Origin: Oegoconia quadripuncta
Lineage: Eukaryota > Arthropoda > Insecta > Lepidoptera > Autostichidae
NCBI GenBank assembly: GCA_949316235.1
Contig: OX438747.1
Span: 25,734,618 to 25,798,617 of the forward strand
Direction: 5' to 3'
Length of the DNA stretch: 64,000 nt
The translations under genes and the position numbers were made by a program. Positions 45,120-56,697 of the stretch are shown here, piece by piece. Position 1 is the first letter of the stretch; every line of letters starts with the position of its first letter. The notes beneath the pieces were generated by a model. The model saw only the letters and a program-made list of their open reading frames with translations, searched no databases and was not told the DNA's origin.

Positions 45120-46320
45120 CAACAGTTCATTCGACTAGAGCTACGATGCCGTCGTCCGACCGAATGTAAACTGATTTTCATGAAATGTTAATATAAAACC
45201 TCGTATTCACTAGAGGACAAATGTCATCGCACGGCGTCGTCAAACATCTTGCCTGTATCTATATTTGTTGCCGGGTCGTCGTTGTCTCGCTCGTGAATAC
45301 GCGGATGTATTGACACTGTGCGCACGACGGCGCGTCACGGCTCGCGGCAGGTTGCACGCGACGTCGGCATGTTTGCGATACGCAATGCAAGTTGGCGCGG
45401 CCGTAGTTAGATAAATATTTATTATAAGGTAAATAAGTTATTTTGTTGTGATCCTTATACTTGTAAATATTTTAGAATAATAAGTTATTACGACAAATTT
45501 ATCTTGTTTTATTCCCTACATAAAAATCCTTTTGGAAGCTTCACCGTTGTCTATAGTTTACGCTGAACCCAGTGCTGGATCGGTACCTGCATGTCTACTG
45601 CGTTCACGTGTACATGAAATAACTAAAAAGATACAGGGCTCTTGGTTGTTATATATTTTTTATGCCAATTCTACCTTACTGTGTACATTGCTTTAAACAA
45701 ATTGAAACGTTAAATTGGACCATTTTTCCCTTTGTACAGTAAGATGAGTATGTATAATATACTTATTGTGAGGGTTGCGTCCCTCGTAAGGTTCCTCCTA
45801 TAATGTTCTCTTTGTTGTCGATCACGGTAAACGTCTAGAAAAAAATTACAAGTTTTTTTACTACAAATGGTTCAGATCCAAACTAGCGTGGGGAGATGAA
45901 TATTTTTATTTATCAATGAATACAATGAATATTTTGTTGATTTTTATATTTAAAGCTGCATTTGATCAGTCTTATATTATTATTTCTTTTTACATTACTA
46001 AATAAATAGATACTTAAATGTTATAGCACATCATAGTAGGTAGCGTTGAGTTTTGGGATCGTATCTATGCAAAAGCCAACGCATGGATTATCACCCCGTA
46101 CACGGGAAAACAAACTCCAACCCCTCCCAGCAAATAGCAGAGTAATCAGACCATGAGATGGTTGTGCTTATTTCCCAACAAAATGCTTAATGTGTTTAGA
46201 TTAGGTATAAAACAAATTTAATAAACCAGACACTATAACCTATCTGCTGCTCATCTGTGTGGTAAAATTGAAAATCGTTACATACAAGTCGATCTAAAAT
46301 CACCCACGTGATACCAGTGG
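45120..46320. other. Intergenic stretch between DNAJC3 and the lectin gene
   Basis: GC-richer from 45200 to 45410 with many CG dinucleotides, then AT-rich. No open frame with support. I cannot assign a function; an unrecognised short exon or a promoter cannot be excluded. Confidence 0.35.
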
Positions 46321-46323
46321 AGG

Positions 46324-46504
46324 TCATGATGATTTGGGGGCAGTCCCTGTCTCCCACAGCTCGGGCTCCAACTGGGCCAGCACTCTCGGGGTCCGGCCCG
46401 CGGGCCGCAACGCGCGTGCCTCTCGCTCTATCTCGTTGCTCAGCTTAGCTCTGTCCTCTTCCTTCTCGCACACGTAGCGGTGACGGAGCGAGCAGTCTTG
46501 ACCT
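46324..46504 (-). CDS. Lectin gene coding exon 6 (end of CTLD, tail)
   Basis: Acceptor TAACAG. Encodes RGQDCSLRHRYVCEKEE with the last two lectin cysteines, then a charged 47-residue tail to TGA at 46326-46324. Confidence 0.92.
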
Positions 46505-49500
46505 CTGTTAGATATAAAACAATGGTTCGAATTAGTACAATAAATGATCCTATGCGTTTCTTGAGCCGCTTCTTTTCCCACAGATGATTTCCCTTTCCCG
46601 AAGCGGTAGTAGCTTAACTGAGTGACAGGAATTATTTGCACTGGAGGTTTTAATGTTCCTAGCTTAGGTATAAAAGAAATAATAGAATAGAATAGAATGT
46701 CTTTATTTGCTTTATATATAACAGGATTTAGACTTAGAAATGGTGAAATAAGCAATTGATAAGCAATTTTTGGCGTACGAATATTTCAGTATTTCTACAT
46801 AGTTACTGTACTACAGAGATCTACCAGCCATACTGACATCAGTTTTATTTCTTTTAAATTATACAATAAGCAATTCTCTCATCATGATAAGCAAATATAA
46901 CTAAGTTCAATACGGCGGTTGACCGGCGATACGACGTTTACTTAAATTCGCATTCAATAAATTACATCATGTAATATGCTAACAAGTAATATCATGTAAA
47001 ATGTTGAAAATAAAATGAACTTGAATAGTAAAACAGCACACGTCCTGCCAAAGGCTGCGGGGTTCGATTCACTAACGTATGACGTAACTAGTCTATTAGC
47101 TACTGTTTGAAGGCGAGTGAGGAGGATACCGATTACCTTGAGCTGGTGGCCAGATGGTTAAGCTTCTCGTACCTGTGGTACCTACATAAAAACTGGTAGG
47201 TACCCCCGGCTGGCGGTACCCGTGACGCGCAAAATATTACGCATTTGGCATTTGAAGCAAAAATAAATAATCCATGAGTGGGCGAACGCTCAGTTGCATT
47301 TTCATACAAGTGTTTCCTCTTTTCGGACGACACGTAGATATAGCCTATTCATAGGGAAGATGAAAAATTTCCTACAAAGGAAATAACAACTGCGAAATTG
47401 TCCAACAAATGTTAGTATTTACGTTCCATACCTGTAAACATAAGTGTTGACCGCGGGGTCGTGCACGAAGGCGAGGCAGCGCCCCTCGCCGACGATGGTG
47501 GCCGCGCCGGTCCCACCGGTCCCGCCGGTCCCGTTGGTCCCGTTGACGGCCACGGGCCGCGCCGAGTGAGCCCAGATCCACAGCAGGCCCGGGTTCAGGC
47601 CGCCTGTCCACACGTCCATACCTGAACCACACGACAATCATTTAAGTATTTGCCAGTTAGGTAGGTACACGACAGTCAAACGGAGGGCAGCGTCCCTAAA
47701 GGTATCTCTCCTTAGTCATGATGTATAACTGCGATTTGGAAAATTTGTTGGGTCATTGGACCAAATGCTAGTAGAATCAACTGCGCCTAAAAACTGTTTA
47801 CAATGTTGATAGCGACAAAGTTTATAATTGACTTTTAATTAGGAAAATAGAAATTGTAACACTGGAGGCAAACAGGTAAAGAGCTACGAGATCACGCAGG
47901 TGGACGGTACACAGCAATGATCCCAAGGCTTGCCATCATTACGTGGCTGCCCAGGACCTAAAGGGCCAAATAGATCAATCACATTTGTCTCTTCATCAAT
48001 ATTCAGCAACGTAACAGCGGGTCTTCGGTTATCTACACTATGGATATAACACGTCATACAAATAACAATGCTAATACTTGGCACATGCGTTTAGCTTGGT
48101 ATGGATCATGTTATGAGGAGAGATGAAACGCATGTTACTAAGAGAGTGATGAATATGGATGTAGATGGTTGGAAAGGAAGAGGAAGACCCCGGAAAAATT
48201 GATGGATTGTGTGAAGGGTGATATGAACGAAAAGTGCGTGAATGACCTCATCATTAACAGCTGACAGAGGAGATTGGAAGAAAAAGACGTAGGTAGATAC
48301 CGCGCCGACGCCAGATGGATTGGGACTGATTCATAACACATGCTTGAATTTCACCATAATGAAATTAGCAGGTTTTTTAAACAGGTAAGGATGTTTAGAT
48401 TGTTTATGAGAGTGAAACTTTCTGACATAGAACCATTAATACGAACCTCTGATCCGCTTGTCACCAAGCATGGCGGCAGTAAGCAGCCGCCGCTCGCCGT
48501 CGGAGTTCAGCTCAAGCAAGTTGGCGCGAAGCTTGCGACACTGCAGGTTTGCCGTCTTCCAGTCGGAGGCTTCCGGGGAGAAGTGGTAGCAGTCCTCGCC
48601 CACGCGTGTGAAGTTCGACACGCAGGGCTCTGGAAGATTGATCCCAGTATTGGCTATATGATTTTTGTCACTTCGGTCAACTGCATAATTACCTAATAGA
48701 TAATGTATTCGAACATCGTATTTTGTTATTTTTTTTATGCACAACGGCCTGACACTTGCCCTCAATCACACCTGATATTAAGTGAAGATAAGGCCGAAGG
48801 TGGAAGCGTGCTGACCCGGAAACCCCATCTTATTGGCGGACTGGCTATCTTCTCTCTGACAACCGGAACACAACAATGCTATCAACATTGCTGTTTGACT
48901 TAGATAAGATGGTGGTAGTCTGGGGATCAAACTCGCGACATTCTGATTCTTAAACCCTATGTTATTTAAGTACATTGAGCTACAGAGGCGATTAAAATTT
49001 CTACATATCCGTCTGTAAGTAATTTTATTCCCTAACTAATAGCAAGCCGGTTGTCAGAGTTAAGATAGCCAGTCCCCCAAATGTGTTGGGGTTTCCGGGT
49101 CAGTACGCTTCCATCTTCGACCTCATCTTCACTGAACATCAGGAGTGATTGAGGTCAAGTACCAATCCGTTGAGCATAAAAAAAAAACGAGCGATCTTTC
49201 CTAGGGAGAGCAACCGGCCGGCTGATCTGCGACGGCGATCTTTAAAATTTTGATGAGGTAAATCCGAAGACAATGTATAACAGTAAATAAAGAACTTGAC
49301 TAATTTTTCAGTGGAGTAGACATAATTGCGTAGTTTTCTAGCGTAGCCGCTGCCTACCCTTGCCTCCATTGTTTGAAATATAAAGTTGGAGTTTCGTTTT
49401 AATATACCTACATATTTAATAACGCCTACAAAATTATGAACTTATTCATTATGTCCTTCTTTTTTTTTATGCACAACGGGTTGGTACTTGACCTCAATCA

Positions 49501-52500
49501 CACCTGATGTTAAGTGAAGATGAGGTCGAAGGTGGAAGCGTACTGACCCGAAAACCCGAACACATTTGGGGGACTGGCTATCTTATCTCTGACAACCGGA
49601 ACACAACAATATCTACTATTAACATTGCTGCTTGGCGGCAGATTTAGATAAGATGGTGGTAGCTAGCCAGGCGGACATTTAAAATGCCCTACCACCAACC
49701 AAACCGAGTACTTAAACATGTACCCCGCTGGGGATCGAACCCGCGATCTCCAAATCGTAAACCCAATGTTGTTTAGGTACATTGAGCCACGGAGGCGGTT
49801 ATTTTGAAACAAACCTCTTCCTACTTACAAATAAAGTGTGTCATCGTTGAATAGACTTTCAATAATATTGGTGTTGTCTTAGCTTGCGTTACAATGTCTC
49901 ACCCGGTTTGGCAGCGGTACCAGCGACTAGATAATGCATGCTCTCCTCCATCTTCCTCAACCGTTTCTCCATTAGATCCACCCTGTAGACCAACTTTTCG
50001 ATCGCGCTGAGGAGGTACAGGTCTGTTTCGGAGACCTGCTTACGTGGGGGGTCGTCGACCCGGTCCACGGGGCCTGGACCCCGGTGCGGGGACTGCGGTG
50101 ACTGTGGAGGGTACGGGATCTGCTGGCTGGGGGGCGGTGATTGCTGTGGAGAGACGTAGTAAATAAGTGTGGAGAACACAGCTTGGTTTCGGCACGCGAC
50201 TGGCGCGAAGTACCTTACTTCATTTATATAATTATCTGTAAAACATACGGGTAAAACAGTGACAAATAAATTATAAATGTTTCATGTAATTGTTATCCCA
50301 CCAAAAACATTCTGTAAAAAACTAGCCAAATCTCGATGGAGCTGCTTGATTATCTCTAAAAAGTAATGAAATCTATACAAAGTCGTGCCAAGTGTAAGGT
50401 TGCTTACTGCGATTTCTTTATTATTATAGTTAATGTTGTGTGACTTGGCCGTTGAAGGGTACACAGGGGTACAAAACCAGGTGCTCCATGACACCATTGC
50501 ACCAATCTGTCGCCAGAACCGCTATTAATGTTATTAATTATGTTATTAAGAATGTTCAACGGCAAACTATTAGCGAATAATCTGTGTGGCGTTTACATAA
50601 CGTTCTTTATACGTTAGTGGCTTTGTCAAGCCTACAATTGACTGGTTATTGAATCAACGTTTTCCAAGTGGCAATTTTCCATCGTCAATGCGTAGCGGTT
50701 CTGGCGACAGATTGGTGCAATGGTGTCATGGAGCACCTGGTTTTGTACCCCTGTGTACCCTTCAACGGCCAAGTCACACAACATTAACTATAATAATAAA
50801 GAAATCGCAGTAAGCAACCTTACACTTGGCACGACTTTGTATAGATTTCATTACTTTTTAGAGATAATCAAGCAGCTCCATCGAGATTTGGCTAGTTTTT
50901 TACAGAATGTTTTTGGTGGGATTTCACTTCTTTTTGTAGAAACGTGGGCATATTATATATTATGCCCACGTTTCTACAAATATACTTGATACTGAAAGTT
51001 GAGTCAGTTCTACCATACACCAAGAAAGATATTGAATGGAAGAGACAAGACCCGTCTTTGGACATACCAACTACTTGGTAGCCACTAAGTTCATCGTCGT
51101 CTTTTAATATTATCGACATTTTTTACGATAATTATTATCTTGCGAAATCAAACACAATTAAACTCAACGACCTTTAGTATATGGACAACAAATCAGAAAT
51201 ACCGATAATATTTAGACTAAAACCTACTTATATCTTTAAGACTTCTTTTGTCTTAATAAAAAAAACTTTAAGAAAATATTACTCTGCCTACTCAATCTAT
51301 ACAAACTATAAGCAAAACGTTAACTCTTAATTATTAGACAAGTGTCATTATAATTAATTATCAATGAACTTTCTACCAAAGGTACTACCTACCTAGTACT
51401 GAAATACAGCTAAATTAATGATATTTTTAAATGAAACGAAGTAATATCTAACTAAATAAACTAAACTAGAATACTAGAAAAGTACTTATAAACACGAACG
51501 CGATTCGAAGTACTGCCTAACTGTAAATTAAACCTAGAAAACTAAAAGTAGGTACTAAATAATTAACAATTAAATAAAGTATTCAATTGAAACTTCTTTT
51601 AATTCTGATAATTAAGTAATAATCAGTAATCCGTCACTAACCATATAATTCCTAACCTGTTTAAATCTTTGAATTAATATAATAACAACCTGCCAATTAA
51701 CTTTAGCAAACCTCACGAAATAATCAGCGAAATCAACGAAATGCAAATAATCCCTCCTAATCCCTAGCAAACATTTTCAAGCGCAATAGAAGAATGTCGT
51801 AAACGACTGTCGGCCGGTTACCACTTTGCCATATAAGGTTATCGGAAAAACAAAACGTAAGCGCGTTTTAAAATACAGTCAACGCCATCTAGCGACGCGT
51901 GCGGGTATCACCGCCACTCTTAGCCAATGCATTATATTTTGACCAAATTTTCGTTTGTTTATTTAATTTGTGTAATGTTCGAGTAGAATAAAATTAATCG
52001 TTTGACTATTTCTTCTTGTAAACTTGTAATAAGTATAAGTAAGTATAAGTATAAAAGCCAGTCTAGTCTTATCCAGAGTTTTCCTTTAATTTTATTTATA
52101 TTCGTATTAAAAGCAGAAGGGGAAGCATGCGCCCAGCAGTGGGATGCTATAGGCTAGATTAAATTAGAAGATGTGTCCCACTACGCTGGATTTTTGCAAT
52201 GACAGTCGATTTTTCTATGTACCAATAGTAGAAGGGGGCCTTACCATATCTCTAATACAGCTGAGACCAGCTGAGGGTTCTTCATCAGATACTTCAGACC
52301 TTCGATTTTTGACATCAAATGAAGCGGCCCACCAAGTTGAATATTTTTTGTAAAGGCGGTATATGTCGATCTCTAATAGTTTGGTTGGGCTCTTGTGTTT
52401 CCTAATTAGGGTCACCAGGTACTCCAGATCTTCGATTATCCTAGTTTTTATAGTTTTCCCTTTATGTGGCCATTGAACCATAACTCTGTACCAAATTTCA

Positions 52501-54788
52501 GCTCTCTGAGTTTATGGGAAGTACTAGTTCTATTTTGATGATCATGAGTGAGTGAGTGAGTGAGTGAGTGTCATAAATGCGAAACTTTGCTTTCGCTTAA
52601 CTTCGGAACTAAATGACCTACAGACTTGAAATTTTGGATTTTAAGTATGTGATTATAGCTTACTGGATGACGAAAACTTCTGCGTTCTAGTCTTATCCAG
52701 AGGTTCTAAAATAGGGGCCTGAAAATGCCGCGAAATGGTTCCAGTAAAGGATGGTACGGCAGTGTTTGCTTCGCGCTCGACTTGGCGGGGGCACTGCCGT
52801 GCCCCCAGATTGTTAGAAAATGGATTATCAACGACATCAGAAAAGAAAATTTCCTTCTACTATTGTAGGTATCTAGGTACTCACTCATTCCTTTATGAAG
52901 CTATATAACCCGGGTCTATATTAAAACGCATACATTAAATACTCCTATTTTAAAACCGCATAATCTTAATTTCTATAAAATGCGAACGCATAATCTTAAT
53001 TTGCATAATCTTAATTTGCGTAATATTAATATTCATAACAATAACAAAGCATAAATTTAATAAGTATAATGTTAGTTTTCACACAGCTAATAATGACTAA
53101 CGTACATTATACCTAGTAAGTCATTTGTTTTAAAATAAAGCATCTATTTTTATATTGTACGTTCAACCTAACATCGAAGGCTAAGGCGGGAGGGGAAGCT
53201 TCGCTTCGCTCCCGCCTTAACCTTCTGAACCTAACCAACAGTGTGGGGGTGCTCCGACCCATCTTGCTAGCTCGCCACAATATGATGAGCAAGTTTTATA
53301 CAGCCTTAAATAACTATGTATGGGTACTCGGTTAATATGTTACGTAAATTGATTTTATAAATGATATGCACATTTATATTATGCAGTTTTATTATTATGC
53401 AGTTTTTGTATTAATGTGATTTTATTATGCGGATTTAATATTATGCGCATTTGCGTTATGCCAAGTCTGTTATGCCGATTTATATTAGGACAATTAGATT
53501 ATGCCAATTAAAAGACGCCCATATAACCCATACAGTGTGAAATTGATTCGACATATGAAAAAGCGTATTCGAATCCTTTTTTTCAGGACTCTATGGCCTA
53601 ATAAATTGTACGCATGATAATGTAGATAGGAAATATGATGGACATTCATTATGTATAGGTAGTAACTATATGGGTTCTGCGTTGACAAACTAAGAGTGGA
53701 TCCAGTCCAAAACTGAAGTACCTAGGTACATATTCATCATAAACAACATTTATACACAAATTGCCACGCTCTTGGATTGTCACGCAGGCGAATGGCCGAT
53801 CGCATATTGATGGAAGCCTTACCACAGATTACCAATAAGTGCCTTACTAACCAATAACGTCCCGTACTCACTCACTGGACACTGTGCTATTACCTATGCA
53901 TAATTTTTTTAAGATTAACTGGATACGCGTTTGACCACCATCTCACCTGATGGAAAGTATGAAGCACGCGTTCCCAGTAAATGCCTATTCACTCTACTTT
54001 TGAAGATCCTAAGGTTGTAGGATTCAGGAAAGATTGACGCTGGAAGGGAGTTCCATGCCTTGGCTGTTCGTATTATGAATGAAAAGTCTAACTTCTTAAG
54101 TTTTTCGACAGGGCCGCTTTTAATCTTATCACATGGCTACTACCCTTCCTGGGTTTTACAGTGAAATTAGTTGTACTTACGTAACTGGGTTTAAACTTGT
54201 CTTTGTAAGGATTGGGAGGCCGATTGACGATTTTGCTTCCAGGAGGCGGCGGAGACGCCTGCCACTCATCGTACGGATACGGCCCTGAGGCCTTTATGGC
54301 GGGTCCGTGCGAGAGGGGATGGCTCTCAGGATAGTGGGGCGGCGACGGCAGGCGGTCTACACGGTCTGTGACGTAGTAGCCTTGCGCAGGCGGAAGCGCC
54401 ATGATACGACCTGCAATAAGGATTTTTTAATTTGGATAGTCGAGCACATGCTTCTAGAAATTCTCGAGTGTAGAGGCATCCCGAGCGTATAGATAAACGA
54501 ATGGTAACCGTAGTGTCTTCCTGGTGTCGATGTTACCATCGTGAGGAAGTCACTGATGGTTGGGGGACGCCACCAACAAATTTAAATATTTTTTTGAGAT
54601 TTCGTGTGGGCACCTACTGAATAAGGACACTTACCTTGCCTATCAGATTGGGAGGGCGCGGAGGTAGCCCATTCCTCCAGGAGTGAACTCCATGGCGCCC
54701 AGGGCTCCGCGGGGCAGGTGTCAGGGCTGCTCTCGCTGGTCACGTGGCCCAGCAGCAGTAACGCCGCCATGTACGGCGTCAGACCCAT
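46324..54788 (-). CDS. Secreted C-type lectin domain protein, six coding exons
   Basis: Exons (minus strand): 54788-54635, 54410-54181, 50143-49903, 48629-48447, 47621-47432, 46504-46324. They sum to 1179 nt, 392 residues and TGA, with all junctions in frame. Residues 1-19 are a signal peptide (YMAALLLLGHVTS). About 60-160 is proline-rich (PPPSQQIPYPPQSPQSP). About 175-205 is a short helix or coiled coil (YLLSAIEKLVYRVDLMEKRL). Residues 211-345 are one C-type lectin fold with cysteines at 211, 222, 239, 318, 337 and 345. The EPN/QPD and WND calcium-sugar motifs are missing, so sugar binding is doubtful. The long loop has an NGTNGTGGTGGTG insert. A charged tail ends GTAPKSS. The layout recalls single-domain insect lectins of cuticle or hemolymph such as Drosophila Schlaff, but orthology is not shown. 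Confidence 0.88.
47432..47621 (-). CDS. Lectin gene coding exon 5 (CTLD long loop)
   Basis: Acceptor GTTCAG. Encodes GMDVWTGGLNPGLLWIWAHS, the NGT/GGT repeat loop, and GEGRCLAFVHD to NTYVY. WTGG and GRCLAF are typical lectin-fold strands. GC-rich. Confidence 0.9.
48100..48340 (+). pseudogene. Non-LTR 3' end fragment in a lectin gene intron
   Basis: The translation reads DHVMRRDETHVTKRVMNMDV then GWKGRGRPRKN before a stop. The VMRRDExxVxKRV...GRGRPxK ending is typical of non-LTR reverse transcriptases of insects. The phrase GTGATATGAACGAAAAG recurs at 9765 and 10215. Confidence 0.65.
48447..48629 (-). CDS. Lectin gene coding exon 4 (first half of CTLD)
   Basis: Acceptor CTTCCAG. Encodes EPCVSNFTRVGEDCYHFSPE to LGDKRIRG. 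It holds the first lectin cysteines and helix, plus an N-F-T glycosylation site. The donor GTTCGT is non-ideal but keeps the frame. Confidence 0.9.
48727..48993 (-). mobile_element. SINE family C with internal deletion
   Basis: T-run, TTATGCACAACGGCCTGACA, GGTGGAAGCGTGCTGACCCG, then the region from TGCTGTTTGACTTAGATAAG joins directly to GGGGATCAAACTCGCG. Part of the middle is missing. The head complement ends GAGCTACAGAGGCG. Confidence 0.75.
49040..49190 (+). mobile_element. SINE family C fragment
   Basis: GATAGCCAGTCCCCCAAATG to TTGAGCATAAAAAAAAA. 5' truncated, in the opposite orientation to the copies on both sides. Confidence 0.75.
49461..49800 (-). mobile_element. SINE family C, full length
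   Basis: T-run, GCACAACGGGTTGGTACTTG, box B complement GGGGATCGAACCCGC, head complement GAGCCACGGAGGCGGTT. It lies in the lectin gene intron between coding exons 3 and 4. Confidence 0.85.
49903..50143 (-). CDS. Lectin gene coding exon 3 (proline-rich, coiled coil)
   Basis: Acceptor CTCCACAG. Encodes QSPPPSQQIPYPPQSPQSPH, then a charged amphipathic stretch, LEU-rich (LMEKRLRKMEESMHYLVAG), ending KP before GTGAGA. Confidence 0.88.
50295..50922. mobile_element. Foldback MITE with 229-bp arms (lectin gene intron)
   Basis: Arms 50295-50523 and 50694-50922 are reverse complements along their full length; they translate to the same 68-residue reading on opposite strands. Outer ends ATCCCACCAAAAACATTC; the centre is 170 bp. 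No coding sense is implied. The near-perfect arms point to recent origin or gene conversion. I could not find a clear target duplication. Confidence 0.85.
50933..50980. repeat. Perfect 20-bp stem with 8-nt loop
   Basis: TTTGTAGAAACGTGGGCATA and its exact complement flank TTATATAT. It lies 10 bp outside the foldback MITE and abuts the OTU fragment. Confidence 0.9.
50984..51119 (-). pseudogene. OTU-type cysteine protease domain fragment
   Basis: The reading is DDDELSGYQVVGMSKDGSCL then FHSISFLVYGRTDST. The DGSCLFHSIS motif matches the catalytic DGxCLFR(S/A)I block of OTU peptidases, with aspartate and cysteine kept. Only about 45 residues are left and the catalytic histidine is not seen. OTU domains occur in host deubiquitinases and in some mobile elements, for example insect Helentron-type rolling-circle transposons. 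An element remnant is more likely given the position in an intron full of repeats. Confidence 0.6.
51120..52160. other. Lectin gene intron, AT-rich
   Basis: Strongly AT-rich with many short AAT/TTA repeats and no frame with support. Nothing recognised. Confidence 0.4.
52340..52720 (+). repeat. Dispersed repeat with (GAGT)n run
   Basis: A (GTGA)n tract at about 52547-52570 sits within the phrase GATCATGAGTGAG... GTCATAAATGCGAAACTTTG, CTTCGGAACTAAATGACCTA. This type is common in lepidopteran genomes by recollection; its class is not determined here. Confidence 0.45.
53160..53275. repeat. Dispersed repeat with inner palindrome
   Basis: TTCAACCTAACATCGAAGGC, GGCGGGAGGGGAAGCTTCGC and CGCTCCCGCCTTAACCTTCT form an inverted pair around GAAGCTTC. 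Related sequence at 25280-25350 (without the GC-rich core). Confidence 0.5.
53915..54090 (-). repeat. Non-LTR 3' end fragment
   Basis: GGATACGCGTTTGACCACCA, TCTCACCTGATGGAAAG, AATGCCTATTCACTCTACTT, and TTGTAGGATTCAGGAAAGA. Reverse complement of 9500-9690. Confidence 0.65.
54181..54410 (-). CDS. Lectin gene coding exon 2 (proline-rich)
   Basis: Acceptor TTGCAG. Encodes GRIMALPPAQGYYVTDRVDR to KDKFKPSY, rich in proline, tyrosine and serine. The donor is GTAAGT. Confidence 0.88.
54635..54788 (-). CDS. Lectin gene coding exon 1 (signal peptide)
   Basis: ATG at 54788-54786 directly follows a TTTTCCAG acceptor, so the 5' UTR lies in an upstream exon. Encodes MGLTPYMAALLLLGHVTSES to SDRQ and ends in phase 1 before GTAAGT. 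Confidence 0.88.
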
Positions 54789-55039
54789 CTGGAAAATGGA
54801 GCCGTGTTGTTCACATTCAAAAAAGCCTTGATCATCTTCATAAAACTAGGATGACACGACGAAGGTTTTATTATGATATTATTAAATATAGCAAATCCTC
54901 AAACCAGTTTATGAGTATTGGATCCTTCTGACCAAACCACTGCAGTTCATGCCCTACATACGAGCTTGATCCCAAACGGGGTGTCAGAGATACCTATATA
55001 ATATATAGGTAATATTTGATTACCGTTTGGATGTTCCTT

Positions 55040-55290
55040 GTAACAACCGATTTTTCCGACTTCTACAGATTCCCAATTCTACAGCTTTCTAATATTACAG
55101 AAACCCTTGGCTACAGATTATCAATACTACAGATTCCCGTGTGTACAGATTCCCATTGTGGTGTCCGGGGCCCTCCTATTGTAAAGTAAAAATGCATGCC
55201 GTGTACAAAAAAGAAAATTGTCATATTCTTGACACAGTATCCTATTTCTACAGATTCCTATTCAACCACGGTTTACCTTTCGAAATATAC
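55040..55290 (+). repeat. Degenerate CTACAGATTCCCATT repeats
   Basis: At least six imperfect copies of (C)TACAGATTCCYATT at irregular spacing of about 20-30 bp between 55060 and 55155, with another at 55245-55265 just before non-LTR debris. No coding frame. Confidence 0.55.
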
Positions 55291-55329
55291 AGAAATGCAC
55301 ACGTGACGGGGGGTGAGCCCATCGCCGTT

Positions 55330-55990
55330 GGAACGTGCAAATCTATTTTTGTTCTGCAGAAGCGAGCGGTTCGTGCGATCTACAAGTTAGGCTCCCGACT
55401 ATCTCTGAGGAATAAATTTCAGGAAATCAATATATTAACTTTGGCATCGCAATATATTTACGAAAACTTAATATACGTAAGAAAGGATCTGCATTTGTTT
55501 AGGAAAAATTGTGAAATACACAATGTTAATACAAGATATAAAAATAAACTTGCTGTCCATAGCAGTCGCTTACACTAAGTCACTGAGTCATTCAAGGGAC
55601 AATATACGCTTTTACAATAAGGTTCCGGTAGACATTCAAAATTTGCCTTTTAAATAAATTTAAAACAACCATTAAACGGAAACTATGTGTCAAAGGCTAT
55701 TATAAAATTTCTGTCTAGGTATCTGGATGATAAGAATGCGTGGACATGAACCGCTCGCCATTATCCAGTATATTTTATTCTTATTTTTCTTTGTCGAATC
55801 ATAAATTTTACAATTATTTAAAATTATTTCAAATTGTATTTGTATTGACTTATTTAAAAAGAGCAACCCTGGAGTTTCTTGCTCGTTCTTCTCTGGGGAG
55901 ACTGCCTAGTGAATGAGCGATAACTGTATGTCATGATGATTTCAAATGTTATTCTTAATAACTTACGAAATAAAAACATTTTTGATTTAG
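55330..55990 (+). pseudogene. Non-LTR reverse transcriptase C-terminal fragment
   Basis: Reads SIFVLQKRAVRAIYKLGSRL then ASQYIYENLIYVRKDLHLFR, collinear with 7590-7760 of the larger element. A frameshift near 55575 and later indels break the rest (NKVPVDIQNLPF recognisable near 55615-55655). A GGAGTTTCTTGCTCGTTCTT 3' UTR block and AATAAAAACATTTTTGA follow. Confidence 0.75.
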
Positions 55991-56697
55991 ATTTTTTTTT
56001 GATTTTTATAGCTGTTATTTGGTGGGAAGTCCCATTATCGCCTTATACTACACACGGGGAATATCTTTTTCTAACCTATTAGCAAAACAACGAATACAAA
56101 AATTGATCCCCTGTACTCTGATTACTTAGTTTACAATGTGTAACAATCGGCAGATTGTTGGAAGGTAATCTATCTACCAGCATAAAACCGAATTAGAACT
56201 AGATAATAAAGTATGTACATAGCTAACGTAACACCTCTATGACTGCATGCAAATATTTGTTGTGACCCGGTCGGCGCATTGTTTCCAAACAGCTGATTCA
56301 CAATCCGGGCACACGGCCGGCGAGGGCCACGGAGGTCCATAACCGCGGTTATGCAACGACTACGCAGAGCGGAGAAAGCGGCGCGCACGCATCCGCGAGA
56401 TGTAAACAAGGATTGCGCGCCGAAACACATCCGCTTGGATAAACCGAGGAGTTTTCCCTTTACGAAACAGTGCGCATGAGTAGGTAGGTGGATGATTACA
56501 TAATTAATAGTTCCTTGTAAATCTATACTTAATACAAAATCTACATAACCCGCATACATATTGGGCTTTTTCATACCTATGTTTCGGAAACCTACAGGCG
56601 ATCCCGGTTATTTTCAACTTAGTTGAATGCGGTTTCACAACACTACCAGGGTGGGGTTAACGCACAGACCAAGTGGGTTAGCGTGTGCCTTTGTTTC

